Shown in pieces: positions 45,764 through 54,685 of a stretch of 64,000 nucleotides of DNA (the first letter of the stretch is position 1; each line of letters begins with the position of its first letter). The notes below the pieces were generated by a model. It ran no database searches, had not been told where the DNA came from, and was given only the letters and a program-made list of their open reading frames with translations. The position numbers were made by a program, and so were the translations under genes. Source of the DNA: Gemmatimonadota bacterium (GTDB lineage Bacteria; Gemmatimonadota; Gemmatimonadetes; Longimicrobiales; Gaopeijiaceae). The DNA lies in contig JBBEBG010000026.1 of assembly GCA_040882465.1 (NCBI GenBank), forward strand, positions 108,518-172,517. The letters run 5' to 3'.

Positions 45764-46525
45764 ATGAACAAGAAGTCCGGCAGCTGGGTCCTCCTCCCGA
45801 TTCTCGCCGCCTTTGCGCTCCCGGCATCCGCGCAGCAGCTCCCCGCGGCGGACGAGTTGATCGAGGACTACGTCGAAGCGATTGGCGGCCGCGAAGCGCA
45901 TCTTGCGCCCTCTTCCATGCGGCAGAGCGGGAGCGTCTCGATCTCGGGTCTCGGAATTCAGGGAACCTTCGAGATCCTGACCGCCACCCCGAACCGCTTT
46001 CGCATGGCCATCTCATTGCCGGGAATGGGCGAAATCCTGACCGGATACGACGGGGAAAACGGCTGGACGTCGAATCCTCTCATCGGTTCGACGATCATGG
46101 AGGGAGAAGAGCTCGCGACGGCGCGGGACAACGCCAACTGGCGCGCCATGCTCCGCGACTCGGACCTGATCCCCGTGCGCGAGACTGTCGAGGCGGCCAC
46201 CTACGGCGGCCAGGGTTGTTGGAAAGTCCGCCTCCAGTGGGCGTCGGGAAGGGAGTCCTTCGACTGTTATTCGCAAGAAACGGGCCTCCTGGTGGCTTCC
46301 GAGGAGACACAGGTGTCCCCGATGGGCACCATTCAGGCGACCATGCTTTATTTCGACTACCGGGACGTAGAGGGAATGCTCCTCCCCGGAAGAATGTCGC
46401 AGAGCTCCGCGGGGCAGACGCTCGAAATCGTGCTCAGTTCAGTGGAGATCAACACGGTGGATCCGGCCGCCCTCGAGCCCCCACCCGCGGTAAGAGCTCT
46501 CCTGGGAGGAAACGGGGGGGACTGA
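45764..46525 (+). CDS. Exported LolA-like/DUF protein
   Basis: A 253-aa exported protein. Signal peptide: MNKKSGSWVLLPILAAFALPASAQQ. The mature start ADELIEDYVEAIGGREAHLAPSSMRQSG is typical of a widely distributed family of exported helix-then-beta proteins (LolA-like fold), and the C-terminal IQATMLYFDYRDVEGMLLPGRM is a beta hairpin. It has two Cys (GCWK, FDCYS) that could form a disulfide. Located between the S41 peptidase and the UMF1 transporter. Role unknown; lipid or lipoprotein binding is an inference from the fold. Confidence 0.6.
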   Translation: MNKKSGSWVLLPILAAFALPASAQQLPAADELIEDYVEAIGGREAHLAPSSMRQSGSVSISGLGIQGTFEILTATPNRFRMAISLPGMGEILTGYDGENGWTSNPLIGSTIMEGEELATARDNANWRAMLRDSDLIPVRETVEAATYGGQGCWKVRLQWASGRESFDCYSQETGLLVASEETQVSPMGTIQATMLYFDYRDVEGMLLPGRMSQSSAGQTLEIVLSSVEINTVDPAALEPPPAVRALLGGNGGD

Positions 46526-46571
46526 AGAGCGCCCTGGCGCGCCGGGGCGAGCGCCGTCAGACTCCTTCCGC

Positions 46572-47927
46572 ATGACCGAGGACAGCCGCCCTTCACGGCT
46601 CGAGCGATTTGGGCTGCATCGCCCCGAGTTACGCGCGTGGGCGATGTACGACTTCGCGAACTCGGCGGTCATGACGACCGTCGTCGCCGCCGTCTTTCCC
46701 CTGTACTTCCGAAGTGTCGTCGCGGCCGAGCTTCCGCTCGCCCTCTCGATCTTCGGCACGGCCACCTCCCTCGCAGTCATCTCGATCGGGGTCGTCTCCC
46801 CGGTGCTCGGCGCCATCGCGGACTTTTCTGCGATCAAGAAGCGGATGCTCGCCGCCCTCATGGCGATCGGGGTCCTCGCCGTGGCAGGCATGTTCTGGGT
46901 CCAGGAGGGCGACTGGGGGCTCGGGATCGCCCTCTTCATGCTCGCGAACGTCGGGCTGGCCGGGAGCTTCGTCTTCTACGACTCGCTCCTCCCCCACGTC
47001 GCCGAGAATCAAGAGATGGACCGCGTCTCCACCTCGGGTTTTGGCCTCGGGTACCTGGGGGGTGCGATCCTGCTGGGACTCAATCTGGCCTGGATTTTCG
47101 CCCCGGGTGCCTTCGGACTTCCCTCGGGCGAAGGACTCTCCCCGTCGCAGGCGACGCTTCCGGTGCGGCTCGCCCTACTTTCCGCGGCCGTGTGGTGGGT
47201 GATTTTTGCGATCCCCCTATTCCGGCGGGTGCCCGAGCCTCCCCGGCGGCTCGAGGCAGACGAGAAGGCGCGCACCAATCCGATCGGGGCGGCGCTCATT
47301 CGCCTCGGAGAGACCTTCAGGGAGCTGAGGAGCTACAAGCAGGCCTTCCTCATGCTCCTCGCCTTCCTCATATACAGCGACGGGATTGGAACGATCATCC
47401 GGATGGCCGCGATCTACGGCGGCGAGCTCGGGATCGGAACGCAGTCCCTGATCGCGGCGATCCTGATCACGCAGATCGTCGGTGTCCCCTTCGCTTTTTT
47501 GTTCGGAGCGATCGCGGGACGGATCGGCGCCAAACCGGCCGTGCTGATCGCCCTCGTCGTTTACATGGGAATCACGCTCGTCGGGTTCCTGATGACGACC
47601 GCGACCCACTTTCTCGCGCTCGCGGTGATGGTGGGGATGGTCCAGGGGGGGGCCCAGGCACTGTCGCGCTCCCTCTTCGCCCGGCTCATCCCGCGCCACA
47701 AGTCGGGTGAGTTTTTTGGGTTCTTCGGCGTGATGGACCGGTTCTCGGGGAGCATCGGGACACTCGTGATGGCCGGGATCGCCGCGATCACCGGTGAGGC
47801 ACGCTTCGGAATCCTCGCGATCATCCTCTTTTTCATCGTCGGCGCCTTCCTCCTGACCCGAGTGGACGTCGAGGCCGGGGAAGAGGCTGCGCGAGAAGCG
47901 GAGCGGGCCGCGGGGGTCACCATCTAA
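46572..47927 (+). CDS. UMF1-family MFS transporter
   Basis: A 451-aa MFS permease related to yeast Atg22. RAWAMYDFANSAVMTTVVAAVFPLYFRS is a strong family signature at the N-terminus, followed by eleven or so hydrophobic segments with charged loops (FFGFFGVMDRFSGSIGTLVMAGI between TM9 and TM10). It is likely an amino-acid or small-solute exporter in the inner membrane; the substrate is unknown. Start ATG 46572. Confidence 0.9.
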   Translation: MTEDSRPSRLERFGLHRPELRAWAMYDFANSAVMTTVVAAVFPLYFRSVVAAELPLALSIFGTATSLAVISIGVVSPVLGAIADFSAIKKRMLAALMAIGVLAVAGMFWVQEGDWGLGIALFMLANVGLAGSFVFYDSLLPHVAENQEMDRVSTSGFGLGYLGGAILLGLNLAWIFAPGAFGLPSGEGLSPSQATLPVRLALLSAAVWWVIFAIPLFRRVPEPPRRLEADEKARTNPIGAALIRLGETFRELRSYKQAFLMLLAFLIYSDGIGTIIRMAAIYGGELGIGTQSLIAAILITQIVGVPFAFLFGAIAGRIGAKPAVLIALVVYMGITLVGFLMTTATHFLALAVMVGMVQGGAQALSRSLFARLIPRHKSGEFFGFFGVMDRFSGSIGTLVMAGIAAITGEARFGILAIILFFIVGAFLLTRVDVEAGEEAAREAERAAGVTI

Positions 47928-47975
47928 GTCTCTTTTGGGCCGGCGACCGCTCTTCCCGTACGAGGACGTCAGTCC

Positions 47976-50513
47976 TCAATCGCCCTTCAAGACCTCCGCC
48001 GGGCGGATGCGCGCGGCACGAAGGGCCGGAAGCAAAAAAGCGACCAGCGTCACCGTCATCACCGCCATCACCGCCCCGATGAGGATCGCGGGATCGTCGG
48101 CGCGAACTTGATGGAACCGGTTCGTGACGACACGGCCTCCAACATAGGCCGCCGCCAACCCCAGGATGATTCCGGCGACGGATAGGACCCAGGCCTGGGA
48201 GAGCAGGATGGCCACGACCTTCCCCGGGGTCGCCCCGAGGGCGATCATCGTGGCGAGTTCCCTCCGTCGCTGCGCCGTCGAGTGCGCGACGACGCCGAAG
48301 ATTCCGATCGCCGCGAGTGCCAGGGAAACGGCGGCAAAAAGGCTCATGAGGACGAGCCCGAGCCGGTGACGCCACATGGCGTCGGAGAGTAACTCCGAGA
48401 GCGGGATGATATCGACCCGGATCGCGGGATCTACCTGAGCCAGTGCGGCCCGAATCGTCGGAATAGCATCCGTCGGATCCGCCAGCGTCGTCTCGATGAT
48501 CCAGCCCCGCGCGGCGAGAGCGGTCGGCACGTACCACACGGGTGTGGGCACGTCCCTGAGCGAGCGGTATTGGATGTTTTCAACCACGCCGACAATCTCC
48601 TGCAGATTGTCGAAGTCCACGACGGGCGCTCCGAAGCCGAATAGGACTCCGACGGGATCACGGCCGGCGAGGTAAGACTCCGCGAACGCCCGGTTGACCA
48701 CCACCCGCGGCAGGCCGAAATCCGCCGGACCCGGTCGAAATTCACCAGTCTCCCGATCGATCGTTCCCGACTCCGGCTGGCCGGAGGTGGGGTCGGTCCT
48801 CGTTACCCTAGGCGGGGGTCGGTCCTCTTCCGTGAGCATGCGGCCGGCGAGCAAGCGAGTGCCCATCGCCTCGAAGAATCCCGGGCTCACCGCGGTTCGA
48901 ATGGCCACGTTCTGACGGTTCACATCGTAGTCGTCCCCGGGAACCGCCACGTACCAGCCTGAATCGTAGTACGGACGGAGCGGAAGGGCGCTCGACGCGC
49001 CCAGGCGGGAGACGACGTTCAAGGAGCGGAGGCGCTCCGGCGCGGCGGCCATCCAATTCTGCACGGCCGCCTGGTCGTCCGGAAGCATCGGATCCACCAG
49101 CAGGCGACCCTCCGTCGCAAACCCGAGATCCATGGACGACAGGTTCAGATAGCTCCGCACGAGCCAGCCCGCGCCGGCCACGAGTGTGATGGCGAGCGAA
49201 ATCTCCGCGACGACCAGCGCATTCATGATCCGCCGCGATCCCTGACCACCGGACGCGGAGCGACCGCTTTCACTGAGAAGCCCGCGGAGGTCCGGAGCCG
49301 ACAACCGAAGGGCCGGAAGGAGTCCAACGAGGACAGTGGCGCCGGTGAGCACCGCGACGCAGAAGGCGAGGACGCGCCAATCGAGGGGAACCTGGTCCAT
49401 GCGGGGGAGATCGGACCCTCCCCACGCGACCAGGATGCGAACTCCCACGAAGGCCAGCAGAAGTCCCACGATCGTCCCGGCGGAGGCGAGGAGTAAGGAT
49501 TCGCCGAGGAACCGCCGCATGATCCTGGCCCGGTCCGATCCCAGGGCCAGGCGCACTCCCATCTCCGTGGCCTGCCGCTGGCCCTTCGCGAGGAGCAACG
49601 TCGCGACGTTCACACTTCCGAGGACCAGGAGCACCAGCGCTCCGCCGAGGACCACGAGCAGAATCGGCGCGAGGTCGCCGACCAGCAGCTCGTTGAGAGG
49701 GAGGATTGCATAGACCCGATCCGCGAAACTCGGAAATCGCTCCTCCAATCCGAACGCGATGGCGGCCAGCTCCGCCTCGATCTGTTCCTGGGACGCGCCC
49801 GGATTCGCGCGAAGAAATCCGTTGTAGGCAATGAGAACGGCGTCGGGCAAGGCGAACGGCAGCCACAGGTCGGCGCCCAGGGGAAATTCAAGCTCGGGTG
49901 GGGCGACCCCTAGCACCGTGACGGATCGTCCCCTCAGCCGAATCGTCCGGTCCACGATCGTCGGATCCCGAGCGAAGAGCTCGCTCCAGAGTCCGTCCGA
50001 CAGGATCGCGACGGACGGGGCGACGGTGACCATCACCGTCCGGGATTCCCCGCCCGGGCCGGCCACCGTCTGTTCGCGAACTTCCGGAATGTGGTCCTCG
50101 GGGACGAACGCACGTCCGGCGCCCATCGGCGCCGCGAAGAGATCGAAGAAGCCCTCGCTCACGTGCCCGATCATGACGTCGCGGGGAGCGCCGCCCTCCG
50201 GAATGACGGCCGTTCGGCTCACCCCGTAGGCGACTGCATGCCGTACCGTTCGCGCCTGGTCGTTGATCGCGTGGACGTGGGCACCGGAAACGCGGTCGCG
50301 ACCCGTGGTATAACGGCCATCCACCAGCCGTGACCCCAGAAAGTACAGGTCGTCGGCATCGGGAAAGGGGAGCGGCCGAAGGAGGGTCGCATTGACCGTA
50401 CTGAAGATCGCCGTGGTCGCGCCGATGCCCACGGCGAGAGTCGCCACGGCGGCCAGGGTGAACCCCGGTCGCCTGGCCAACCGACGCATCGTGATCAGGA
50501 CGTCTCGCCACAT
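47976..50513 (-). CDS. ADOP-type (MacB-like) ABC transporter permease
   Basis: An 845-aa permease with two MacB/FtsX halves in one chain. First: DVLITMRRLARRPGFTLAAVATLAVGIGATTAIFSTVNATLLRPLPFP, the hallmark of duplicated orphan permeases of Acidobacteria/Gemmatimonadota type, a periplasmic MacB_PCD domain, then membrane segments (LVVLGGALVLLVLGSVNVATLLLAKGQRQATEMGVRLALG). Second: MNALVVAEISLAITLVAGAGWLVRSYLNLSSMDLGF and the C-terminal FAAVSLALAAIGIFGVVAHSTAQRRRELATMIALGATPG. No ATPase gene is adjacent. It lies next to the lasso cluster and could export a peptide, but it is separated by the GNAT gene and is divergent, so a link is only speculative. Confidence 0.9.
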   Translation of the reverse strand: MWRDVLITMRRLARRPGFTLAAVATLAVGIGATTAIFSTVNATLLRPLPFPDADDLYFLGSRLVDGRYTTGRDRVSGAHVHAINDQARTVRHAVAYGVSRTAVIPEGGAPRDVMIGHVSEGFFDLFAAPMGAGRAFVPEDHIPEVREQTVAGPGGESRTVMVTVAPSVAILSDGLWSELFARDPTIVDRTIRLRGRSVTVLGVAPPELEFPLGADLWLPFALPDAVLIAYNGFLRANPGASQEQIEAELAAIAFGLEERFPSFADRVYAILPLNELLVGDLAPILLVVLGGALVLLVLGSVNVATLLLAKGQRQATEMGVRLALGSDRARIMRRFLGESLLLASAGTIVGLLLAFVGVRILVAWGGSDLPRMDQVPLDWRVLAFCVAVLTGATVLVGLLPALRLSAPDLRGLLSESGRSASGGQGSRRIMNALVVAEISLAITLVAGAGWLVRSYLNLSSMDLGFATEGRLLVDPMLPDDQAAVQNWMAAAPERLRSLNVVSRLGASSALPLRPYYDSGWYVAVPGDDYDVNRQNVAIRTAVSPGFFEAMGTRLLAGRMLTEEDRPPPRVTRTDPTSGQPESGTIDRETGEFRPGPADFGLPRVVVNRAFAESYLAGRDPVGVLFGFGAPVVDFDNLQEIVGVVENIQYRSLRDVPTPVWYVPTALAARGWIIETTLADPTDAIPTIRAALAQVDPAIRVDIIPLSELLSDAMWRHRLGLVLMSLFAAVSLALAAIGIFGVVAHSTAQRRRELATMIALGATPGKVVAILLSQAWVLSVAGIILGLAAAYVGGRVVTNRFHQVRADDPAILIGAVMAVMTVTLVAFLLPALRAARIRPAEVLKGD

Positions 50514-50733
50514 CGACCGTGACCTCGGCGCGAAGGGAACGTAGCCACGGCCAGGCGGGCATAGTTGGAGCCCACCATGCGCGTGTCAAGTTTCCGCCGG
50601 TAGCGCGCCCATGGGGACGAAACGCAGGAAGAAAACCGTCCCGCCAGGCCTTTCGTTTCGCGGGGCGCCCGCGACTTATCCTGCCGGTTTCGTTCTCGAC
50701 GAAGGTCCGCGAACGTCGTAAGCTTCCCCGACG

Positions 50734-51792
50734 ATGCCATCTCTGGAGATCACGAAACACGAGCTGACCCGCCTGCCCGCTGACGTCGCGACGGCCCTCG
50801 GCCTCCTTCGGCGAAGGTACCTTGCGGAGCACTGGCCGGAGCGGTCGCTGCCGGGCGTCGAGGCCTCCGCCATTCGATTTGAAAGGCTCTGGTGCCACGG
50901 CGCGGGCGCCGTCTGGATTGCGCATCATGCCGAGTGGGGTCCGGTCGCGTACCACCTGCTGGTCCCGAGGGGCAAGTCGGCATCCGCCGCCTGTGTCCTA
51001 TGCGTGCTGCCCGAGGCCCGTGGGCGCGGCATCGCACGAGCACTCCTCCGTGAAGGACATTCATTCTCGGCCGCGCACGGCATTGCCGAGATGGAGGCCG
51101 AGTCGAGCTCGCTCGTCCCGGAAGGAGACATGCTCCTGAAACGAATGGGAGCGGTCTCCCAGGGACGAGCCCACGTCTATGAAGGCCTCATCTCCGCGGT
51201 ACGGGACGAGGTGGTCCGGGAGAGGAGTCGCCTCGACGAAACGCTCGGCGTTCGCCTCGAGATTCACCGGAAGGGCCATCCGGAGGACGATCTCGCGCAG
51301 CTGGTTCATCTGAAGGGATTCATATCGACCACATACGGTCACACTCCCCACGACCTATCCGCCGCGACCGCCGCAGTTCGACGATCAGACGCTTTGCTCG
51401 CCGAGCGGGGAGGTAGCCGCCTCCTGGTCTTGGCCCGGGAACAGGAGTCGGGCCTCGTCGTCGGTTGCGCCGAGACGGTTTGGTGGACCGATGACCCGCT
51501 CGCCGTCTATACGTGGAACTTGGCCGTCCTCGAGCGGTGTCGCGGCCGGTCCCTCGCAGGAGCGCTGAACGCCGCGCTCCTTCTCGAGGTTCCGAGAACC
51601 TTCCCCGCGGTCGAGTCCATTCGACTCCGGCTGCATGAATCGGCCCATGGGCTGCAGGCCAGATGCCGAAGGCTGGGATTCAACCTGCACCACACCGAAG
51701 GGTTGTGGACCGTGCCCGAGGGGAGCCTCGCGGATTACCTGCATGGACACCGGAATCCGAACGACGACGATCGGGGGAGCCATGTGGGGTGA
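50734..51792 (+). CDS. Tandem GNAT-family N-acetyltransferase
   Basis: A 352-aa acetyltransferase with two GNAT folds. The first has ACVLCVLPEARGRGIARALLREG (R/Q-x-x-G-x-G/A motif A), the second NLAVLERCRGRSLAGALNAALLLEV. Both halves keep the acetyl-CoA pyrophosphate loop pattern. It is transcribed toward the lasso cyclase, with only 17 bp between the stops, and away from the ADOP permease. Acetylated lasso peptides with cluster-encoded GNAT enzymes are known (albusnodin), and the precursor's core has two lysines next to the ring. An alternative is an unrelated tailoring or resistance acetyltransferase. Confidence 0.85.
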   Translation: MPSLEITKHELTRLPADVATALGLLRRRYLAEHWPERSLPGVEASAIRFERLWCHGAGAVWIAHHAEWGPVAYHLLVPRGKSASAACVLCVLPEARGRGIARALLREGHSFSAAHGIAEMEAESSSLVPEGDMLLKRMGAVSQGRAHVYEGLISAVRDEVVRERSRLDETLGVRLEIHRKGHPEDDLAQLVHLKGFISTTYGHTPHDLSAATAAVRRSDALLAERGGSRLLVLAREQESGLVVGCAETVWWTDDPLAVYTWNLAVLERCRGRSLAGALNAALLLEVPRTFPAVESIRLRLHESAHGLQARCRRLGFNLHHTEGLWTVPEGSLADYLHGHRNPNDDDRGSHVG

Positions 51793-51809
51793 GGCCCAAT
51801 TCTGCGCCG

Positions 51810-53633
51810 TCACGTTCGCGAGCCGGGGTCCCATTTTCCGGATCTTACGGCGAGCCATGTTTCGAGGCTCAGGAGCGGGAGCAGGGGCCACATCGGGGTC
51901 GGCACTCCCAGTCTCGCGGCATCCACCAGATCTCGAAACTTCTCTCCGTCGACGATCCCGTAGTCCGCGAGCACGGGCTCCTTCAGCATCCTGTCAAGCG
52001 CGGCCTTCCGGGCGCTCAGCGCCCAGATGATCCCTCGATCCGCGGAATCGTTGGTCATGCGGTGACGGACCACCGGCGGGAGTCGGTCGTGCATGGCATG
52101 CCGCAGAAGCCCCTTCGGCTCACCACCGCCGAAATCGTCCTCGGAGGGCAAGGAAAGCACGAACTCCACGAGTGGCTGGTATAGGAACGGATGTCGGCGT
52201 TCCAGATAGTCCGTGTACGGCTGCACCTCCAAGGCGGACCGCATCGAAACGAGTGATCGCCTGATGTGATCGCCCCGGTGGCCCACTTTCCTCCAGCTCC
52301 CCCATCCTCGCATGCGTGCGGACATGACGTTTCGCGCACGCTCGCGAAGGCCTGGCGCAATCCAATCCGGAATTGACTTCGGCGAGCGATGGGCCCCGAG
52401 GATGGGAGCCAACCCGCTGGACCACAGATGCCGCCAGAACGACGTGTCCGTTTGGCGAGCGATGCCGTAAGCGGTCCGGAGCGCGGTCGGGAGTCTCCCT
52501 GAGACGATCTGATCGGCGATTCGCTTTCGAGAAACTCCCAGGTACTGGTCCGCGCCGTACCCGCCGAGAATCACCTCGCCACCACCCGCCCGCACCAGCT
52601 CCCGGGCCGCCCGATCGCTTGCCCAAAAGGCGTAGTGATACCATGGTTCGTCCGACTTCGGCGGAGGATGTCCGTCGGCTTGCCACGGACGGAAGTTGAG
52701 GAACTCCCGGTGCTTCAAGCCGCACCTCTGCACGACACCCTCGAAGTACGGGCGCTGATCCTCTCGATCCAACTCGTCCACGAGGGTATACCCGCCGCCC
52801 AGTCGGATCGGGGTCTTGCCGCACTCGAAGAGGTGCTGCGCGGTGACCACGATGGATGAAGAATCGAGCCCGCCCGAAACTTCCGCCCAGACTCCCTCCC
52901 CCCTGCCGAGGTGTGCCAGCACCGCTCGGTCGAACAGCGCCCGGAACGTCTCGATCGCTTCCGCTTGCCCCACGGTCTTCCGGGGACGGACGGACCACAG
53001 GCTACGAAATACCCTCTCCGAGGAGGCACCGTCGCGGTATTGAAGAATGAATCCGGGCTTTATCGGAGAGATGCCCTTCCAGATCGTTCGGGTTGGCTCG
53101 GGCGGAAAGCTGGACAGCAGATAGTCGGCCACGTAGTCCCGATCGATCCTATCGTCCGTGCGAAGCGTCTCTAGGTGGGACGAAACGGCGATCCCCCACT
53201 CGCCCTCGGATACGAAGATTCGATTGAGCCCAAGCCAGTCCCGTGCCGCCCAGAGCGTCCCTGACTCGGCGTCCCACAGTACGAACGCGAAGGATCCGGA
53301 GAGTTCCGCGAACGACTCCGGGCCCTCGGACGCGAAAAGCCGAAGGGCCAGCTCGAGGTCCACACCCCCCCCGGAGGAGTCCGGAGCGTCGGTGCGCTTC
53401 GCGAGCTCCTCCCGGTTGTCGAGGGACGCTTGTCCCACACAAGAGAGATGTCGGAATTCCGCCGTGGCCACCCGGCGACCGGTCGGCCCACCGGCGGTGG
53501 CTAGAAGAAAGGTGGATCGGCGAAGGACGGTCGGCTCGTACCCGCAGATCTGCCCCAGCCGGCCCGTGAGCGCTCGAAACCTCTCCTCGTGCGCCGTCCC
53601 GAGACCGGCCACTGCTACGAAGCTGTCGGTCAC
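51810..53633 (-). CDS. Lasso peptide isopeptide-bond-forming cyclase (asparagine-synthetase-like)
   Basis: A 607-aa ATP-dependent macrolactam synthetase of the LasC/McjC class. The glutamine-amidotransferase-like N-terminus lacks the Cys nucleophile (GTG start gives MTDSFVAVAGLG), as in lasso cyclases, and keeps RDWLGLNRIF and FAFVLWDAESGTLWAARD. The synthetase half has the PP-loop SGGLDSSSIVVTAQHLF and EVILGGYGADQYLG. Predicted reaction: adenylation of Glu8 of the precursor core and closure onto Gly1. GTG 53633 overlaps the B2 stop (GTGA). In context with B1, B2 and the precursor the lasso assignment is preferred to ordinary asparagine synthetase. Confidence 0.9.
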   Translation of the reverse strand: MTDSFVAVAGLGTAHEERFRALTGRLGQICGYEPTVLRRSTFLLATAGGPTGRRVATAEFRHLSCVGQASLDNREELAKRTDAPDSSGGGVDLELALRLFASEGPESFAELSGSFAFVLWDAESGTLWAARDWLGLNRIFVSEGEWGIAVSSHLETLRTDDRIDRDYVADYLLSSFPPEPTRTIWKGISPIKPGFILQYRDGASSERVFRSLWSVRPRKTVGQAEAIETFRALFDRAVLAHLGRGEGVWAEVSGGLDSSSIVVTAQHLFECGKTPIRLGGGYTLVDELDREDQRPYFEGVVQRCGLKHREFLNFRPWQADGHPPPKSDEPWYHYAFWASDRAARELVRAGGGEVILGGYGADQYLGVSRKRIADQIVSGRLPTALRTAYGIARQTDTSFWRHLWSSGLAPILGAHRSPKSIPDWIAPGLRERARNVMSARMRGWGSWRKVGHRGDHIRRSLVSMRSALEVQPYTDYLERRHPFLYQPLVEFVLSLPSEDDFGGGEPKGLLRHAMHDRLPPVVRHRMTNDSADRGIIWALSARKAALDRMLKEPVLADYGIVDGEKFRDLVDAARLGVPTPMWPLLPLLSLETWLAVRSGKWDPGSRT

Positions 53634-54040
53634 AAATCCAGGTTGAAGGTTGGAAGCCCGGTCGCCCACACATCTCCCGTGTTCAACCGCTCACCGGCGA
53701 CTTCGACCCATGCATGAGCGTAAAAGGGAAACGGTTGCACGCCAATCTTGATCTCGGCGGGCACCCGCATCCATCGCAACATCAGACCCATGGACAACGA
53801 CCGTTCCAGGCAGCCGGCTCTCCCGGGAAACAGGGCCGCGGCACTCGAAATCGACTCCTCGATGGCCCGCACTCTCTCATCGTGAGCCGAAGCGGCATCG
53901 CCAGAGCTGGAACGGACTTTGGCCAGTTTTCGATAGACGCCGAGCGTCCTACCGAACCCCAACGTCTTGAGGCTCAGGCGAAAGAAGAGGATCGTGAGAC
54001 CCGACGTGAGGATTCGGAGGCTCCGTCGAAGGTTAGGCAC
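53630..54040 (-). CDS. Lasso peptide B2 protein (transglutaminase-like leader protease)
   Basis: A 136-aa protease that removes the leader from the lasso precursor. The Cys-His-Asp triad fits the family: GCLERSLSMGLMLRWMRVPAEIKIGV, split as GCLERSL (Cys), AHAWVEVAGERL (His) and TGDVW (Asp). The N-terminal LTIL-type hydrophobic segment (LRRSLRILTSGLTILFFRLSLK) is also usual. GTG start; it overlaps the B1 stop by 8 bp (GTGCCTAA) and the cyclase start by 4 bp, so the three are translationally coupled. Confidence 0.92.
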   Translation of the reverse strand: MPNLRRSLRILTSGLTILFFRLSLKTLGFGRTLGVYRKLAKVRSSSGDAASAHDERVRAIEESISSAAALFPGRAGCLERSLSMGLMLRWMRVPAEIKIGVQPFPFYAHAWVEVAGERLNTGDVWATGLPTFNLDL

Positions 54041-54317
54041 GGGACCGAACGAGCTGGTTGTCCACGAGGTGCCTGAGGAACTTCAGGATGTCCTCTTCCA
54101 GCTGCTCACGGCCGATCTGGTAGTCCGCCGTGAGTTCCTCAAGGAGCTCCGACGAGTCCGCTTCCGAAGGACGATCGGCGGCCTGGATCGCCGCCCAAAC
54201 CCGCGCCCCCACCGCGTTTAGTCCGAAGTACTCCCCCCGAGTCGAGTGCAGCAGGACCGCGCGCCCCTCCTCCAACACACAGTACACGCCCGGGGCCGGC
54301 CTCAGGGAGCCGATCAT
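54033..54317 (-). CDS. Lasso peptide B1 / PqqD-like precursor-recognition protein
   Basis: A 94-aa PqqD-family RRE protein that binds the leader and delivers it to B2 and C. The winged-helix-like core is PGVYCVLEEGRAVLLHSTRGEYFGLNAVGARVWAAIQ followed by a helical ELLEELTADYQIGREQLEEDILKFLRHLVDNQLV, described here by parts. ATG 54317 is chosen; the open frame extends upstream only through non-conserved sequence. It is the first gene of a B1-B2-C operon with the TTGACA promoter 77 bp upstream. Confidence 0.92.
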   Translation of the reverse strand: MIGSLRPAPGVYCVLEEGRAVLLHSTRGEYFGLNAVGARVWAAIQAADRPSEADSSELLEELTADYQIGREQLEEDILKFLRHLVDNQLVRSRA

Positions 54318-54685
54318 GTCCGTGCAGCGTGGGCCCTGCGGAGGAATGGGATGCCGATGCCTTGCTCGGAGGACACGTTGGATGGAGGAGGCAACGGTAT
54401 TTCGTGCCCGAAGTCGTGTCAAGAAAGCGAGAAACGACGCGCCGGGCGAAGGCCGAAGGTTCTCGGACTCGACGGCCGGCCAAACGCCGCCCCCTACCTT
54501 AGCGTCCTGTCCGGCGAAGTCCGCAATGATCGGGCGCCAGTCCTTCACGGGCAGACCCATCTAACCCTGGTTCCGGAGAGCGGATCGTAACAAGACCCTG
54601 GACCTTTGCCTACCAGAAGATTTAGCTTGAATCCTTTCGGGTGAGTTTGACCCACGAACCTGACGAGACTCCGGGGGACCCTGGA
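54318..54685. other. Divergent promoter region of the lasso operon and TPR gene
   Basis: A 368-bp gap between lasB1 (minus) and the TPR gene (plus). It contains the lasB promoter at 54394-54422 and no credible second precursor. GTG 54641 is an alternative start for the TPR gene. Confidence 0.6.
54394..54422 (-). promoter_or_regulatory. Candidate sigma70 promoter of the lasB1-B2-C operon
   Basis: Minus strand: TTGACA, exactly 17 bp, TACCGT. Perfect -35 and a weak -10; initiation would be near 54387, with a 70-nt leader to the B1 ATG. Confidence 0.65.
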
